Source: a virus
Length of the DNA: 34,704 bases
IMG/VR virus record: IMGVR_UViG_3300042520_000697
Location: 1 to 34,704 of that record
Strand: one strand, 5' to 3'
Part shown: positions 1 to 7,124 of the stretch, one piece after another
Position numbering within the stretch: position 1 is the first letter of the stretch
Layout of the letters: each line of letters starts with the position of its first letter
Made by a program: the position numbers and the translations under genes
Notes under the pieces: generated by a model
Told to the model about the DNA's origin: nothing
The model's database searches: none
What the model saw: the letters and a program-made list of their open reading frames with translations, nothing else

Positions 1-1
1 T

Positions 2-127
2 ATAAATCTTAAACCTGGAGAAACATTAAACTTTGATGCAGGTGCTATTAATAATACCTTAACAGCAATAACATATGATACTCTTACTAATTCTGGAGCT
101 GAGTTAATCATTATTACTCTTACTTAA
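2..127 (+). CDS. C-terminal end of a virion or fibre protein (partial)
   Basis: An open frame enters from the left edge and ends in a TAA that overlaps the next ATG by one base. The visible 41 residues read NLKPGETLNFDAG... and end in a hydrophobic beta-like strand (ELIIITLT). This is the sort of short beta-rich tail end found in small phage virion proteins. Only the C-terminus is visible, so no function is assigned. The stop/start overlap with the following structural gene suggests the two are translationally coupled in one late operon. Confidence 0.6.
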   Translation: MNLKPGETLNFDAGAINNTLTAITYDTLTNSGAELIIITLT

Positions 128-1377
128 TGGGAACTATAATATCTACTACAGGTGTATCTAATCAATCAGTATTGGCTAATGATCCAATGTTAGCTGATGC
201 ATTTGGTAGATTAAGAGTAGCACAACCATTGACTCTATTTGATTCTTCTCATAGATACAGAGATAATGGTCTATGGGCTACCTCTACAGCAAGTGGAGGA
301 GCAGCAGTATTTAGTGCAAATGAAGGACTAGTAAATCTAAATGTAGATACAACAAGTGGTTCACAAGTACTAAGAGAAACATTTAAAGTAATGTCATATC
401 AACCAGGTAAATCCTTACTTGTAATGAACACATTTGTAATGGCTCCTGCTCAAACTAATCTTAGACAAAGAGTAGGATACTTTGGTACGGATAATGGAAT
501 TTATGTTCAATTAAATAATAGTACTTTAAGTTTTGTTGAAAGAAGTTTAGTCACAGGTATTGTTACAGAGTCAGTAGTTAATCAAGCTTCTTGGAATGCT
601 GATCCATTAGATGGTAATGGTCCATCAGGAATAACTTTAGATATTACTAAGGCTCAGATTTTATTCATGGATATTGAGTGGCTAGGAGAAGGAACTGTAA
701 GAGTAGGTTTTATTATAGATGGTAACTTCATTGTATGCCATAGATTTAATCATGCTAATTTTATTACATCTACTTATATCACAACAGCTTCATTACCACT
801 TAGATATGAGATAACTAATACAGGAGTAACAGCTAGTTCAAGTACATTAAAACAAGTTTGTTCTAGTGCAATATCTGAAGGTGGTTATGAACTTAGAGGA
901 GCACAACAAGCAGTTGGAACACCTATCACAACACCTGAAACATTTGCTGTAGCAGGAACTTATTACCCAATGCTAGGACTTAGACTTAAAACTACTACAT
1001 TAGATGCTATAGTTATAACTACAGCAATATCTTTATTAGGATTAGGTAATGGTAAAAATTATGCATGGAGAGTTGTGCAATCTGCTATAACAACAGGAGG
1101 TGCATGGACATCAGCAGGAGCAGATTCATCTGTAGAATATAATCTTACAGGAACATCTGTTACGGGTGGTAGAGTATTGGCACAAGGATATGTTAATTCA
1201 TCTAATCAAGGTTCTCCAAGTATCAATATATTAAAAGAAGCATTGTTTGCAACACAACTTGAAAGAAATACTTTTACAAGTACACCTCTTGAATTGGTTA
1301 TTGAAATGGCTATTGATGCTACAGGAGGAACTTTAGGAGCATATGTTTCATTAGATTGGGAAGAAGTAAGTAGATAA
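127..1377 (+). CDS. Virion structural protein, DAFGRLRV type (tail/baseplate or fibre-associated)
   Basis: A 416-residue beta-rich protein without signal peptide or membrane segments. Near residues 24-50 it carries the pattern DAFGRLRV...LFDSSHRYRD followed by QPGKSLLV (about 92-99) and QRVGYFG (about 114-120). I remember this pattern from a widespread family of structural proteins in marine tailed phages; its exact role is not settled. Start: the ATG overlaps the upstream stop, and no better start lies nearby. It sits just before a fibre-type protein and the lysis cassette, consistent with a peripheral tail component. The family call is fairly firm; the position in the virion is inference. 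Confidence 0.65.
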   Translation: MGTIISTTGVSNQSVLANDPMLADAFGRLRVAQPLTLFDSSHRYRDNGLWATSTASGGAAVFSANEGLVNLNVDTTSGSQVLRETFKVMSYQPGKSLLVMNTFVMAPAQTNLRQRVGYFGTDNGIYVQLNNSTLSFVERSLVTGIVTESVVNQASWNADPLDGNGPSGITLDITKAQILFMDIEWLGEGTVRVGFIIDGNFIVCHRFNHANFITSTYITTASLPLRYEITNTGVTASSSTLKQVCSSAISEGGYELRGAQQAVGTPITTPETFAVAGTYYPMLGLRLKTTTLDAIVITTAISLLGLGNGKNYAWRVVQSAITTGGAWTSAGADSSVEYNLTGTSVTGGRVLAQGYVNSSNQGSPSINILKEALFATQLERNTFTSTPLELVIEMAIDATGGTLGAYVSLDWEEVSR

Positions 1378-1383
1378 ACACTT

Positions 1384-2199
1384 ATGGCAACTAATATAAA
1401 TTTTAAGAATAAATTAGGTATATCAGGTGGGTGTAGTATTACATTACCTACAAATTCATTGGACCCCGATGCACAAGCATTCATAACAGCAGCTGCAATA
1501 ACTAACACTACACAACAAGCTGCAATAAATACTTTGGTAGTTGACTTGAAAGGGTATTCACTTTGGACTCCAATAAAGGCTTTATATCCTTTTGTAGGAG
1601 GTACTGCTTCACAACATAAGTTTAATTTAAAAAATCCTTTAGATACTGATGCCGCATTTAGATTAGTGTTTAATGGAGGTTGGACACATTCAAGTAATGG
1701 AGCTTTACCTAATGGTACTAATGCATGGGCAAATACTTATTTAACTACACAAGGAACATTAACTTTAAATTCAGCAAGTTTTGGGGTATATTCAAGAACA
1801 AACAATGGCACGCAAAATGCACCTGCAATTGGTAATGTTACAGGAGGAGCATCAGGAGAATGTTCTTTGTGGTTAAATCTTGGAAATGTTGCATATTTAA
1901 GAGTTAATAGTGCACCTGTTTCAAATACATCTAACTTTGATTCAAGAGGTTTATTTATTGCTAATAGAGTAAATTCAACACAAGTACAATTGCAAATTAG
2001 AGGAACACAAACTACATTTGCTAATGTAAGTCAAAATACTTATCCTCAACCTTTTCAATTAGGAGGTGTAAACCCAAATAACTTTGATAATAAACAATTA
2101 GCTTTTGCATTTATAGGAGACGGTTTAACAGCTCAAAATATGACTGATTTAAACACAGCAGTTGTTGCATTTCAAACAGCATTAAGTAGAAACGTATGA
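1384..2199 (+). CDS. Tail fibre / receptor-binding-type protein with lectin-like body
   Basis: 271 residues. After a low-complexity N-terminus rich in Ala, Thr and Asn, the segment from about residue 57 (LWTPIKALYPFVGG) through FNLKNPLDTDAAFRL and the GGWTHSSNG stretch (about 98-106) is a pattern I recognise from phage tail-fibre and appendage proteins with a concanavalin-like beta-sandwich. The remainder alternates beta-strand-like segments (SGECSLWLNLG, STQVQLQIRG). It follows another structural gene by 6 nt and overlaps the next small gene by 4 nt (ATGA). The likely job is host recognition or fibre tip, by inference from family and context. No catalytic motif is visible. Confidence 0.6.
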   Translation: MATNINFKNKLGISGGCSITLPTNSLDPDAQAFITAAAITNTTQQAAINTLVVDLKGYSLWTPIKALYPFVGGTASQHKFNLKNPLDTDAAFRLVFNGGWTHSSNGALPNGTNAWANTYLTTQGTLTLNSASFGVYSRTNNGTQNAPAIGNVTGGASGECSLWLNLGNVAYLRVNSAPVSNTSNFDSRGLFIANRVNSTQVQLQIRGTQTTFANVSQNTYPQPFQLGGVNPNNFDNKQLAFAFIGDGLTAQNMTDLNTAVVAFQTALSRNV

Positions 2200-2414
2200 T
2201 ACAAGTAGGACTTTTAACATTGTCACAAAAAGAGGAATTAGTAGGACAACTATATGCACCTGATTCTTACTTTAATCCTATTCAGGACTTGAATAATAAC
2301 TGGATTATTTCAGTAGAAGAAATGGAGCAGTGTGTTAATCCTGATTATCTTTGGGTAAAAGACCTTGACTTGATACCATACGAACCAAAACCAACCCCAC
2401 CACCTTTTGAATAA
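2196..2414 (+). CDS. Small protein following a tail fibre gene
   Basis: 72 residues, acidic, with the central pattern PDSYFNPIQD...NWIISVEEM and a Pro-rich end (PKPTPPPFE). The ATG overlaps the stop of the fibre gene (ATGA), indicating translational coupling. I have a recollection of similar short proteins following fibre genes in Bacteroidota phages, but know no established function. A fibre assembly chaperone or a small virion component is possible from position alone. The coding call rests on tight packing and an amino-acid composition that is not random. Confidence 0.55.
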   Translation: MIQVGLLTLSQKEELVGQLYAPDSYFNPIQDLNNNWIISVEEMEQCVNPDYLWVKDLDLIPYEPKPTPPPFE

Positions 2415-2430
2415 AATGCTTGATAAAGCA

Positions 2431-2460
2431 TTGTAGTATGAATAATTTTTTGTATATTAT
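2431..2460 (+). promoter_or_regulatory. Promoter P1 for the lysis cassette
   Basis: TTG (2431-2433), then 19 nt, then TATATTA (2453-2459) inside TTTTTTGTATATTAT. This fits the Bacteroidota layout TTTG-N19-TAnnTTTG. The box lies 26 nt before the ATG at 2486, and the same core recurs before five other genes in the window. Confidence 0.6.
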
Positions 2461-2485
2461 AATATATATTTATAACATAACAACA

Positions 2486-2761
2486 ATGGAAACCTGGTTA
2501 CTAACACTCATCCTTTTTATAGCTAGTTTAATTTTTACTATATTTGGATACTTTTTAAAAATGATACACTCTGATGTTAGAAAAAATACAGAAGAACAAG
2601 GTAGATTAAAAGGTAAAATAGAACTAGTACAACAAGAGAATCAAATAAAATATCAAGCACTACAAGAACTAACACAACTTGAAATTAAAAACTTAGCAAA
2701 GAATGTTAGTGAATTATCAGATGCAGTAAAATTATTCATAGTAAATAGTAGACATGACTAA
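2486..2761 (+). CDS. Membrane-anchored coiled-coil lysis-cassette protein (XhlA- or spanin-like)
   Basis: 91 residues from the ATG at 2486. Residues 3-25 form one strongly hydrophobic helix (WLLTLILFIASLIFTIFG...), followed by a charged heptad-like region (about 30-85). One N-terminal membrane helix plus a coiled coil resembles XhlA-type holin helpers and inner-membrane spanins. A longer reading from TTG at 2420 would add 22 residues, but those codons overlap the promoter box at 2446-2459, so the ATG is preferred. It overlaps the next, holin-like gene by 8 nt and lies in the same cassette as the endolysin. The function is inferred from topology and context only. Confidence 0.55.
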   Translation: METWLLTLILFIASLIFTIFGYFLKMIHSDVRKNTEEQGRLKGKIELVQQENQIKYQALQELTQLEIKNLAKNVSELSDAVKLFIVNSRHD

Positions 2762-3032
2762 TATAAAAAAAAGATGGAATGCTCCAACTCCTAAGTTCTG
2801 GAAGAATGTACAGAAGATTGCTATTGCAGTAGGTGCAGCAGCAGGAGTAGTAATAGCAGCTCCAATAACATTACCAGCAGCAGTAGTTACAGTGGCTGGT
2901 TATTTAGTAACTGCAGGAACAGTAGCAGCTACTTTATCCCAATTAACAGTAGAAGATTACAAGGATTTAGAAACAGTAATAACTAAAAAAAAGAAAAATG
3001 GCAAAGAAAGTAAAAGCCCCAGTGGAAATTAA
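2754..3032 (+). CDS. Holin-like small membrane protein
   Basis: 92 residues: basic N-terminus (KKRW), then two hydrophobic Ala/Val/Gly-rich segments at about 20-37 and 39-62 separated by a short Pro-containing turn, then a Lys-rich C-terminus. Size, two membrane segments, basic tail and location two genes before the endolysin fit a class II-like holin that would open the inner membrane for endolysin release. I do not recognise the family by sequence. Its end overlaps the next gene by 35 nt in another frame. Confidence 0.5.
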   Translation: MTNIKKRWNAPTPKFWKNVQKIAIAVGAAAGVVIAAPITLPAAVVTVAGYLVTAGTVAATLSQLTVEDYKDLETVITKKKKNGKESKSPSGN

Positions 3033-3303
3033 TGCTGAAGTTAAGGTAAAGAAAACCAGAGTAAGTGTTAAGAAAAAAGACAAGAATTTAGAAGTAGTAA
3101 TTGACACACCAAAAACAGATGTGGTTCTTACTTCTAATGAAGAAGAAAAGAAGTTTGTACTTGATTCAAGAAAACTTGATGTTGAAGTAACTAAAACTGA
3201 TGAAGGTACTACAGTTAAAGTAGAAGCTCAAAAACCTATACTTAAAAGAGTTGGTAAATGGGTTGCTCATATGATGAGTAAAAAATTTAACCGTAAGAAA
3301 TAA
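2998..3303 (+). CDS. Small Lys-rich protein of the lysis cassette, unknown function
   Basis: 101 residues, highly charged, with alternating Val/Lys/Glu/Asp segments (VKVKKTRVSVKKK, LEVVIDTPK, VEVTKTDEGTTVKVEA) suggesting an extended beta-sheet protein, then a short amphipathic C-terminus (VGKWVAHMMSKKF). The gene starts 35 nt inside the holin-like gene, and its stop overlaps the endolysin ATG by one base, so it is embedded in the lysis operon. I do not recognise a function. The C-terminal helix could touch the membrane; that is speculative. Confidence 0.55.
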   Translation: MAKKVKAPVEINAEVKVKKTRVSVKKKDKNLEVVIDTPKTDVVLTSNEEEKKFVLDSRKLDVEVTKTDEGTTVKVEAQKPILKRVGKWVAHMMSKKFNRKK

Positions 3304-4181
3304 TGGATGTTTTAAAAAAAGGAAGTAAGGGGTCATCAGTGGTCACTCTTCAAGAATTTTTAAAACTTACAGCTGACGGAATCTTTGGTCCAAAAACAGA
3401 ATCAGCAGTAAAGTCTTACCAAAAGAAAAATGGTTTAATACCTGATGGAGTAGTTGGTCCTAAGACTTGGGCTCACATGGGTATTCTTAATACTGACAAT
3501 GCTGAGAATCTAGAAGTAGAAAAAGCATTAGAGATTAAGAAACATTACATGCCAGTAGGAACTTACTTCCCTGGTCCTGTAAAGAAACAATGGATATTCT
3601 TACACCACACAGCAGGATGGGAAGATCCTTATCAAGTTGCTGATATGTGGGCAAGAGATGACAGAGGTAATGTAGCTACTGAATATATATTAGGTGGTCA
3701 ATCTGTAAGAAATGGTAATACCAAGTATGACGGTGAATTAATCCAATGTTTTCCAGAAGGAGGATATGGGTGGCATACAGGTACAGGTAACTCTGTAATG
3801 CATAGAAACTCTGTAGGTATTGAAGTATGTTGTATGGGTCAGATAGTTAATGGAAAGACTTATGTTGGTACACCAGCAGATCCTAATCAAATAGTTAAGT
3901 TGGCTAAACCATTCCGTGGTTTTCAGTTTTGGCATAAATACTCAGATGCTCAAATAACTACATTAAAACAATGGATACTATTTGTAGCTGAAAGATATAA
4001 TATTGATCCTAGAGTAGGTTTAGTAGAATATATTAAAGCTAAAGGTGCTGATGGATTTGATGTGCTAGATTTGGCTAGAGCTAATTCTACACCAGGAATG
4101 TATTCTCATACTAATGTACTAAGAGGTAAAGTAGACATGTTCCCGCAGCAAGAGTTAATTGATATGTTATTAAGCTTGTGA
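3303..4181 (+). CDS. Endolysin: N-acetylmuramoyl-L-alanine amidase with N-terminal peptidoglycan-binding domain
   Basis: 292 residues. Residues 1-60 form a PG_binding_1 domain (GSKGSSVVTLQEFL, DGIFGPKTESAVKSYQ, PDGVVGPKTW). Residues about 95-290 form an Amidase_2/PGRP-type zinc amidase: LHHTAG (His101, His102), GYGWHTG, NSVGIEVC and YSHTNVLRGKVDMFP, with His269 and Asp278 as likely further zinc ligands, as in AmpD. The enzyme should cut the bond between N-acetylmuramic acid and L-alanine in host peptidoglycan. There is no signal peptide, so export through the neighbouring holin-like protein is expected. The ATG overlaps the previous stop by one base. The domain order, binding module first, is less usual for phage amidases but well known. 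Confidence 0.9.
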   Translation: MDVLKKGSKGSSVVTLQEFLKLTADGIFGPKTESAVKSYQKKNGLIPDGVVGPKTWAHMGILNTDNAENLEVEKALEIKKHYMPVGTYFPGPVKKQWIFLHHTAGWEDPYQVADMWARDDRGNVATEYILGGQSVRNGNTKYDGELIQCFPEGGYGWHTGTGNSVMHRNSVGIEVCCMGQIVNGKTYVGTPADPNQIVKLAKPFRGFQFWHKYSDAQITTLKQWILFVAERYNIDPRVGLVEYIKAKGADGFDVLDLARANSTPGMYSHTNVLRGKVDMFPQQELIDMLLSL

Positions 4182-4182
4182 T

Positions 4183-4341
4183 ATGAAACTAAGAAACAAC
4201 TGGAATACATCAAAAAAGCAGTGGGATAAGTTGATGATAAGATTGAGAGTATCCAGTTTAGATATATTCTCACTAGAAATAGATATCTCAAGAGAGTTTT
4301 ATTTATTTACTATTCTGAACTTTACTATTAAGAATAGATAA
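4183..4341 (+). CDS. Tiny basic ORF after the endolysin (52 aa)
   Basis: The ATG lies one base after the endolysin stop, and the frame ends in TAA just before a terminator hairpin. The product begins MKLRNNWNTSKKQWDKL and continues with a hydrophobic, partly amphipathic body (IRLRVSSLDIFSLE, REFYLFTILNFTIKNR). Tight spacing to the endolysin and to the terminator support it as a real last gene of the lysis operon. I do not recognise a function. A small membrane-associated or lysis accessory protein is possible. Confidence 0.5.
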   Translation: MKLRNNWNTSKKQWDKLMIRLRVSSLDIFSLEIDISREFYLFTILNFTIKNR

Positions 4342-4359
4342 AGATATACTAACTACTGT

Positions 4360-4390
4360 AATCCAGGTACTTTGTATGCCTGGATTTTTT
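4360..4390 (+). terminator. Rho-independent terminator of the lysis operon
   Basis: An 8-bp perfect stem, AATCCAGG (4360-4367) with CCTGGATT (4379-4386), an 11-nt loop, then a T-rich run. It separates the lysis operon from promoter P2 of the packaging operon. Confidence 0.8.
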
Positions 4391-4400
4391 ATTTTAAATA

Positions 4401-4430
4401 TTTCCAGTTTAAACTTTTATTGTATATTTG
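4401..4430 (+). promoter_or_regulatory. Promoter P2 for the packaging operon
   Basis: TATATTTG at 4423-4430 matches the Bacteroidota -7 consensus TAnnTTTG exactly. The upstream TTTC at 4401-4404, 18 nt away, is a weak -33 element. It lies 23 nt before the ATG at 4454, directly after a terminator. Confidence 0.6.
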
Positions 4431-4453
4431 TCTAAACTTTTAAAATATATAAA

Positions 4454-4771
4454 ATGGAAAACCAACAAATGACTGAGGATTTAACTCCTGAACAATTAGA
4501 AGCAAGAAGAGATGAAATGAAAGAATTTTATGAGAAATCTCTTCCTTATCTTGAAGCACAAGCTAAGTATGAAAAATTACTTACTGAAGTAGAACAAGCT
4601 AGATATCAAAGAGCAACTATGCAGTTTCAGTATGCCAACATGATGGCTGCAAATCTTCCAGATTCTGAAGAAGAACTAGAAAGAGAATATGCATCTAGAG
4701 AAGACTCTGTATCAGAACCAAAACCTACAGTAAAAGCACCAACTGCAGGTAAGAAACTAAGAAGAGGTTAA
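4454..4771 (+). CDS. Small coiled-coil protein opening the packaging operon
   Basis: 105 residues, helical and strongly charged: residues 9-60 (LTPEQLEARRDEMKEFYEK... to EVEQARYQRATMQFQYA) are almost certainly coiled coil, followed by an acidic stretch (about 75-90) and a basic C-terminus (GKKLRRG). No membrane segment or metal-binding motif. It is the first gene after promoter P2, and its stop overlaps the next ATG. I recall similar short helical proteins near the terminase in crAss-like phages without a known role. An assembly or packaging accessory is inference. Confidence 0.6.
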   Translation: MENQQMTEDLTPEQLEARRDEMKEFYEKSLPYLEAQAKYEKLLTEVEQARYQRATMQFQYANMMAANLPDSEEELEREYASREDSVSEPKPTVKAPTAGKKLRRG

Positions 4772-5148
4772 TGGCACTTGTAAATCAAGTACAAAAGAGG
4801 GTAAGAATGCCCAAATGGGATGTTGTAAAATTTCAGATTTTAACTCATTGTTATATTAATCGTATAACAATGAGTGAGTCTGATCTAGACTGTCTTACAT
4901 TATTAAGTTTTAATCAACCAATTGAACTAAGTAATTTTTGTCTTGATGCATCTTCAGAAGAAGAATGGATATTTAAAACTCCACAAACAGTTAGAAATAG
5001 TGTAAATAAAGCTGAGAAAACTGGACTTGTGGTTAAAGACCCAACTAACAAAAAGTTGGTTATGTTAAATCCAGATTTAAAAATTCAAACAGAAGGAACT
5101 ATTTTATTAGACTATAAATTTTTAGGTAATGAAACCCAAGAAAGCTAA
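4771..5148 (+). CDS. Winged-helix-like protein of the packaging module
   Basis: 125 residues. The segment from about 68 to 99 reads as recognition helix plus wing: KTPQTVRNSVNKAEKTGLVV followed by a basic hairpin (KDPTNKKLVML). This suggests a winged-helix DNA-binding fold. The N-terminal half (about 16-60) is helical. Being encoded upstream of the large terminase, it is one of two or three candidates for a small terminase subunit, but that is inference. The ATG overlaps the upstream stop, and the 3' end overlaps the IHF-like gene by 20 nt. Confidence 0.55.
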   Translation: MALVNQVQKRVRMPKWDVVKFQILTHCYINRITMSESDLDCLTLLSFNQPIELSNFCLDASSEEEWIFKTPQTVRNSVNKAEKTGLVVKDPTNKKLVMLNPDLKIQTEGTILLDYKFLGNETQES

Positions 5149-5524
5149 TAGTTTATATAAAGAAGTAACAGAAGAGTTTGATGTTTCTGAAGATTTAGTA
5201 GAAACTTTAGTAGAAAGCTACTATAAAACATTAAGAAAAAAAATGAGTAGTATCAGTGACTTAAGAATTAATGTAGATGGTTTAGGTCACTTTGTTATTA
5301 AAATACAAAAGGTAAAGAAGGCAATACCTCATTATGAAAAAGTTTTAAATAATCATGATACATCTACTTTTGGTGCTTATCATAATAAAAAGAATGTAGA
5401 AGAAAAATTAGAACTTTTAAAAAAAATTCATGTGCAAATTGAAGAAGAATTATTAAAACGTAAAACATTTAAAAATGAAAAATACTCTCAAGATAATTTG
5501 GCAGAACCGGAAACAGATAGTTGA
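5129..5524 (+). CDS. IHF/HU-like DNA-bending protein
   Basis: 131 residues. Residues 7-40 form two helices as in the HU/IHF dimerisation core (SLYKEVTEEFDVS, LVETLVESYYKTLRKKM), followed by the beta turn INVDGLGHFVIK at 47-58, which resembles the HU/IHF 'V.L.GFG.F' strand. The C-terminal 70 residues are Lys-rich and helical rather than a canonical DNA-embracing arm, so this is a divergent member. crAss-like phages are known to encode IHF-like subunits in their structural block. Likely role: bending phage DNA for packaging or transcription. Its 3' end overlaps the next gene by 50 nt. Confidence 0.65.
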   Translation: MKPKKANSLYKEVTEEFDVSEDLVETLVESYYKTLRKKMSSISDLRINVDGLGHFVIKIQKVKKAIPHYEKVLNNHDTSTFGAYHNKKNVEEKLELLKKIHVQIEEELLKRKTFKNEKYSQDNLAEPETDS

Positions 5525-5774
5525 AGGAATAACTAATAGTATAATTAGAGATGAAACAGTAGAAGAAATAGCAAGACTTAGATATTCTATTTGTGATGAA
5601 TGTGAACATAAAGGAAAAAAATGTGCTGTAAAAGGTACTGCTCCATGTTGTAATGAATGTGGATGTTCACTTAATTTTAAAACTAGATCTCTTGCTTCTT
5701 CTTGTCCAGTTGGTAAATGGGATGCCATTGCTACAGTAGAAGAAGAAGATGCATTAGATAACCTTAAAGATTAA
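5475..5774 (+). CDS. Small Cys-rich (zinc-binding type) protein
   Basis: 99 residues. After a basic helical N-terminus (residues 1-35) come eight cysteines at 40, 43, 50, 58, 59, 62, 64 and 77 (CDEC...C...CCNECGC...C), a pattern expected of a small zinc ribbon or double zinc site. An acidic C-terminus follows. The start lies 50 nt inside the IHF-like gene. The Met with AAAA just upstream looks typical for this phage, and the helix before the Cys cluster supports it. I recall comparable proteins near the terminase in Bacteroidota phages but know no defined function. A DNA- or RNA-binding adaptor is plausible. Confidence 0.6.
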   Translation: MKNTLKIIWQNRKQIVEGITNSIIRDETVEEIARLRYSICDECEHKGKKCAVKGTAPCCNECGCSLNFKTRSLASSCPVGKWDAIATVEEEDALDNLKD

Positions 5775-5778
5775 TAAT

Positions 5779-6609
5779 ATGATTGTATTTAATGCAGATG
5801 ATCATAGTTACAGAAGTATTGATGACAGTAACATTGATTGGATAAGTGTAACAACACTTGTTTCCCATTTTAAAAAACCATTTAATGCAAAGAAAATTGC
5901 AGAGAAAGTTACTAAGAATAAGAACTCAAAATGGTTTGGTATTGATCCTGTATTAATACAACAGATTTGGACTAATGAGGGTGACAGATCAACTACTCTT
6001 GGAACATGGTATCATAATCAAAGAGAAGTTGACTTATGTTCATTAGCATCTATGGAAAGAGAAGGTGTTACTGTACCTGTATTTAAACCTTCTGAAGTTA
6101 AAGAAGGTATTAAAGTAGCACCTAATCAAAAACTAGAACCAGGCGTGTATCCAGAACATATGGTCTATTTAAGATCAGCCGGTATCTGTGGTCAATCAGA
6201 TTTAGTTGAAGTAGTCAATGGTAAAGTAAATATCATTGACTATAAGACTAATAAAAAAATAGATATGCAATCATACGTAGATTGGGAAGGTAAATCTGAA
6301 AAAATGGGATTTCCTGTAGACTCACTAGATGATTGTCATTTTTATCATTATGCATTACAACTTAGTATTTATATGTATATTATACTGAAGCATAATCCAA
6401 AATTAAAACCAGGAAGAATATTTGTTCATCATATTACATTTGAAGTAGAAAAAGAAGATAATTGGGGATATCCTATAAGTAAGTTAGATGAAAATGGAGA
6501 ACCTATTGTAAAAGAAGTTACACCAATTTCAATACCTTATTTAGTAGATGAGGTATTGGCAATTATTCACTACCTTAGTGATAACAGAAATAAAATTAAA
6601 AAGAAATGA
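5779..6609 (+). CDS. PD-(D/E)XK family nuclease
   Basis: 276 residues. Core motifs of the RecB/Cas4-like branch of the PD-(D/E)XK superfamily are visible in order: GTWYHNQRE (helix with His and Glu, about residue 76), a Glu at 126 (VYPEHMVY), GQSDLVEV with Asp141, and IIDYKTNKK with Asp154 and Lys156, followed by a helix carrying YALQLSIYMYI (about 194-204). These residues would bind metal and cleave DNA. A nuclease of this superfamily next to the terminase is part of the crAss-like packaging block; roles in resolving or trimming DNA before packaging have been suggested but not proven to my knowledge. The stop overlaps the next ATG (ATGA). Confidence 0.85.
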   Translation: MIVFNADDHSYRSIDDSNIDWISVTTLVSHFKKPFNAKKIAEKVTKNKNSKWFGIDPVLIQQIWTNEGDRSTTLGTWYHNQREVDLCSLASMEREGVTVPVFKPSEVKEGIKVAPNQKLEPGVYPEHMVYLRSAGICGQSDLVEVVNGKVNIIDYKTNKKIDMQSYVDWEGKSEKMGFPVDSLDDCHFYHYALQLSIYMYIILKHNPKLKPGRIFVHHITFEVEKEDNWGYPISKLDENGEPIVKEVTPISIPYLVDEVLAIIHYLSDNRNKIKKK

Positions 6610-7124
6610 GTTTTACAAAATTGTTTGATGTACAGAACGGAGTAGTTATTCCTACTGAACATTGCTACACACTGAAGGCTCTGAAAGATGTGATGGATGA
6701 ATATCCAGAAGAACATCTTAAGATATATCTTTATCTATTCTATATGTGTTGTCCAAATCCGGATTTAAATCCCTTTTTCTTTACACCAGACATAGATAAG
6801 GAATCATTGATTCTAGAACAAATTGACGGGGATTTCTCTACTGAAGATGACACAATTTTTGCAGCACTTAGATTCTGTGAAAGAATGTATGAAACACCTA
6901 CATCCAGAGCATACAAAGGTATTGCATCTATGCTAGATAGATTAGGAAGATATATGGAAACTAGTCAGATTACTACAGGTAGAGATGGTAACTTTAACTC
7001 TTTGATTGCTGCAGCTAAAAACTATGATGCAATTAGACAGTCTTTCAAAGGAGCCTATAAAGATCTTCAAGAGGAACAACAAAGTAAAGTAAGAGGTGGA
7101 CAAGGACTAGCATATGACATGTAA
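6606..7124 (+). CDS. Conserved-type protein directly upstream of the large terminase (small terminase candidate)
   Basis: 172 residues, predominantly helical and acidic in the first half, with YLYLFYMCCPNPDLNPFF (about 41-58) and a C-terminal basic/Gln-rich helix. The position immediately before the large terminase, with a one-base stop/start overlap, is where small terminase subunits are often encoded, and the helical makeup would allow it. However, no helix-turn-helix is obvious at the N-terminus, and I do not recognise the sequence as a known small terminase. Confident coding, uncertain role. Confidence 0.6.
   Translation: MSFTKLFDVQNGVVIPTEHCYTLKALKDVMDEYPEEHLKIYLYLFYMCCPNPDLNPFFFTPDIDKESLILEQIDGDFSTEDDTIFAALRFCERMYETPTSRAYKGIASMLDRLGRYMETSQITTGRDGNFNSLIAAAKNYDAIRQSFKGAYKDLQEEQQSKVRGGQGLAYDM

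Noticed and set aside
2420-2485. TTG start giving a 113-aa version of the membrane/coiled-coil protein
   Set aside because: It would place the promoter box inside the coding region and add a compositionally odd Ile/Tyr stretch; the ATG at 2486 with an A-rich leader is better.
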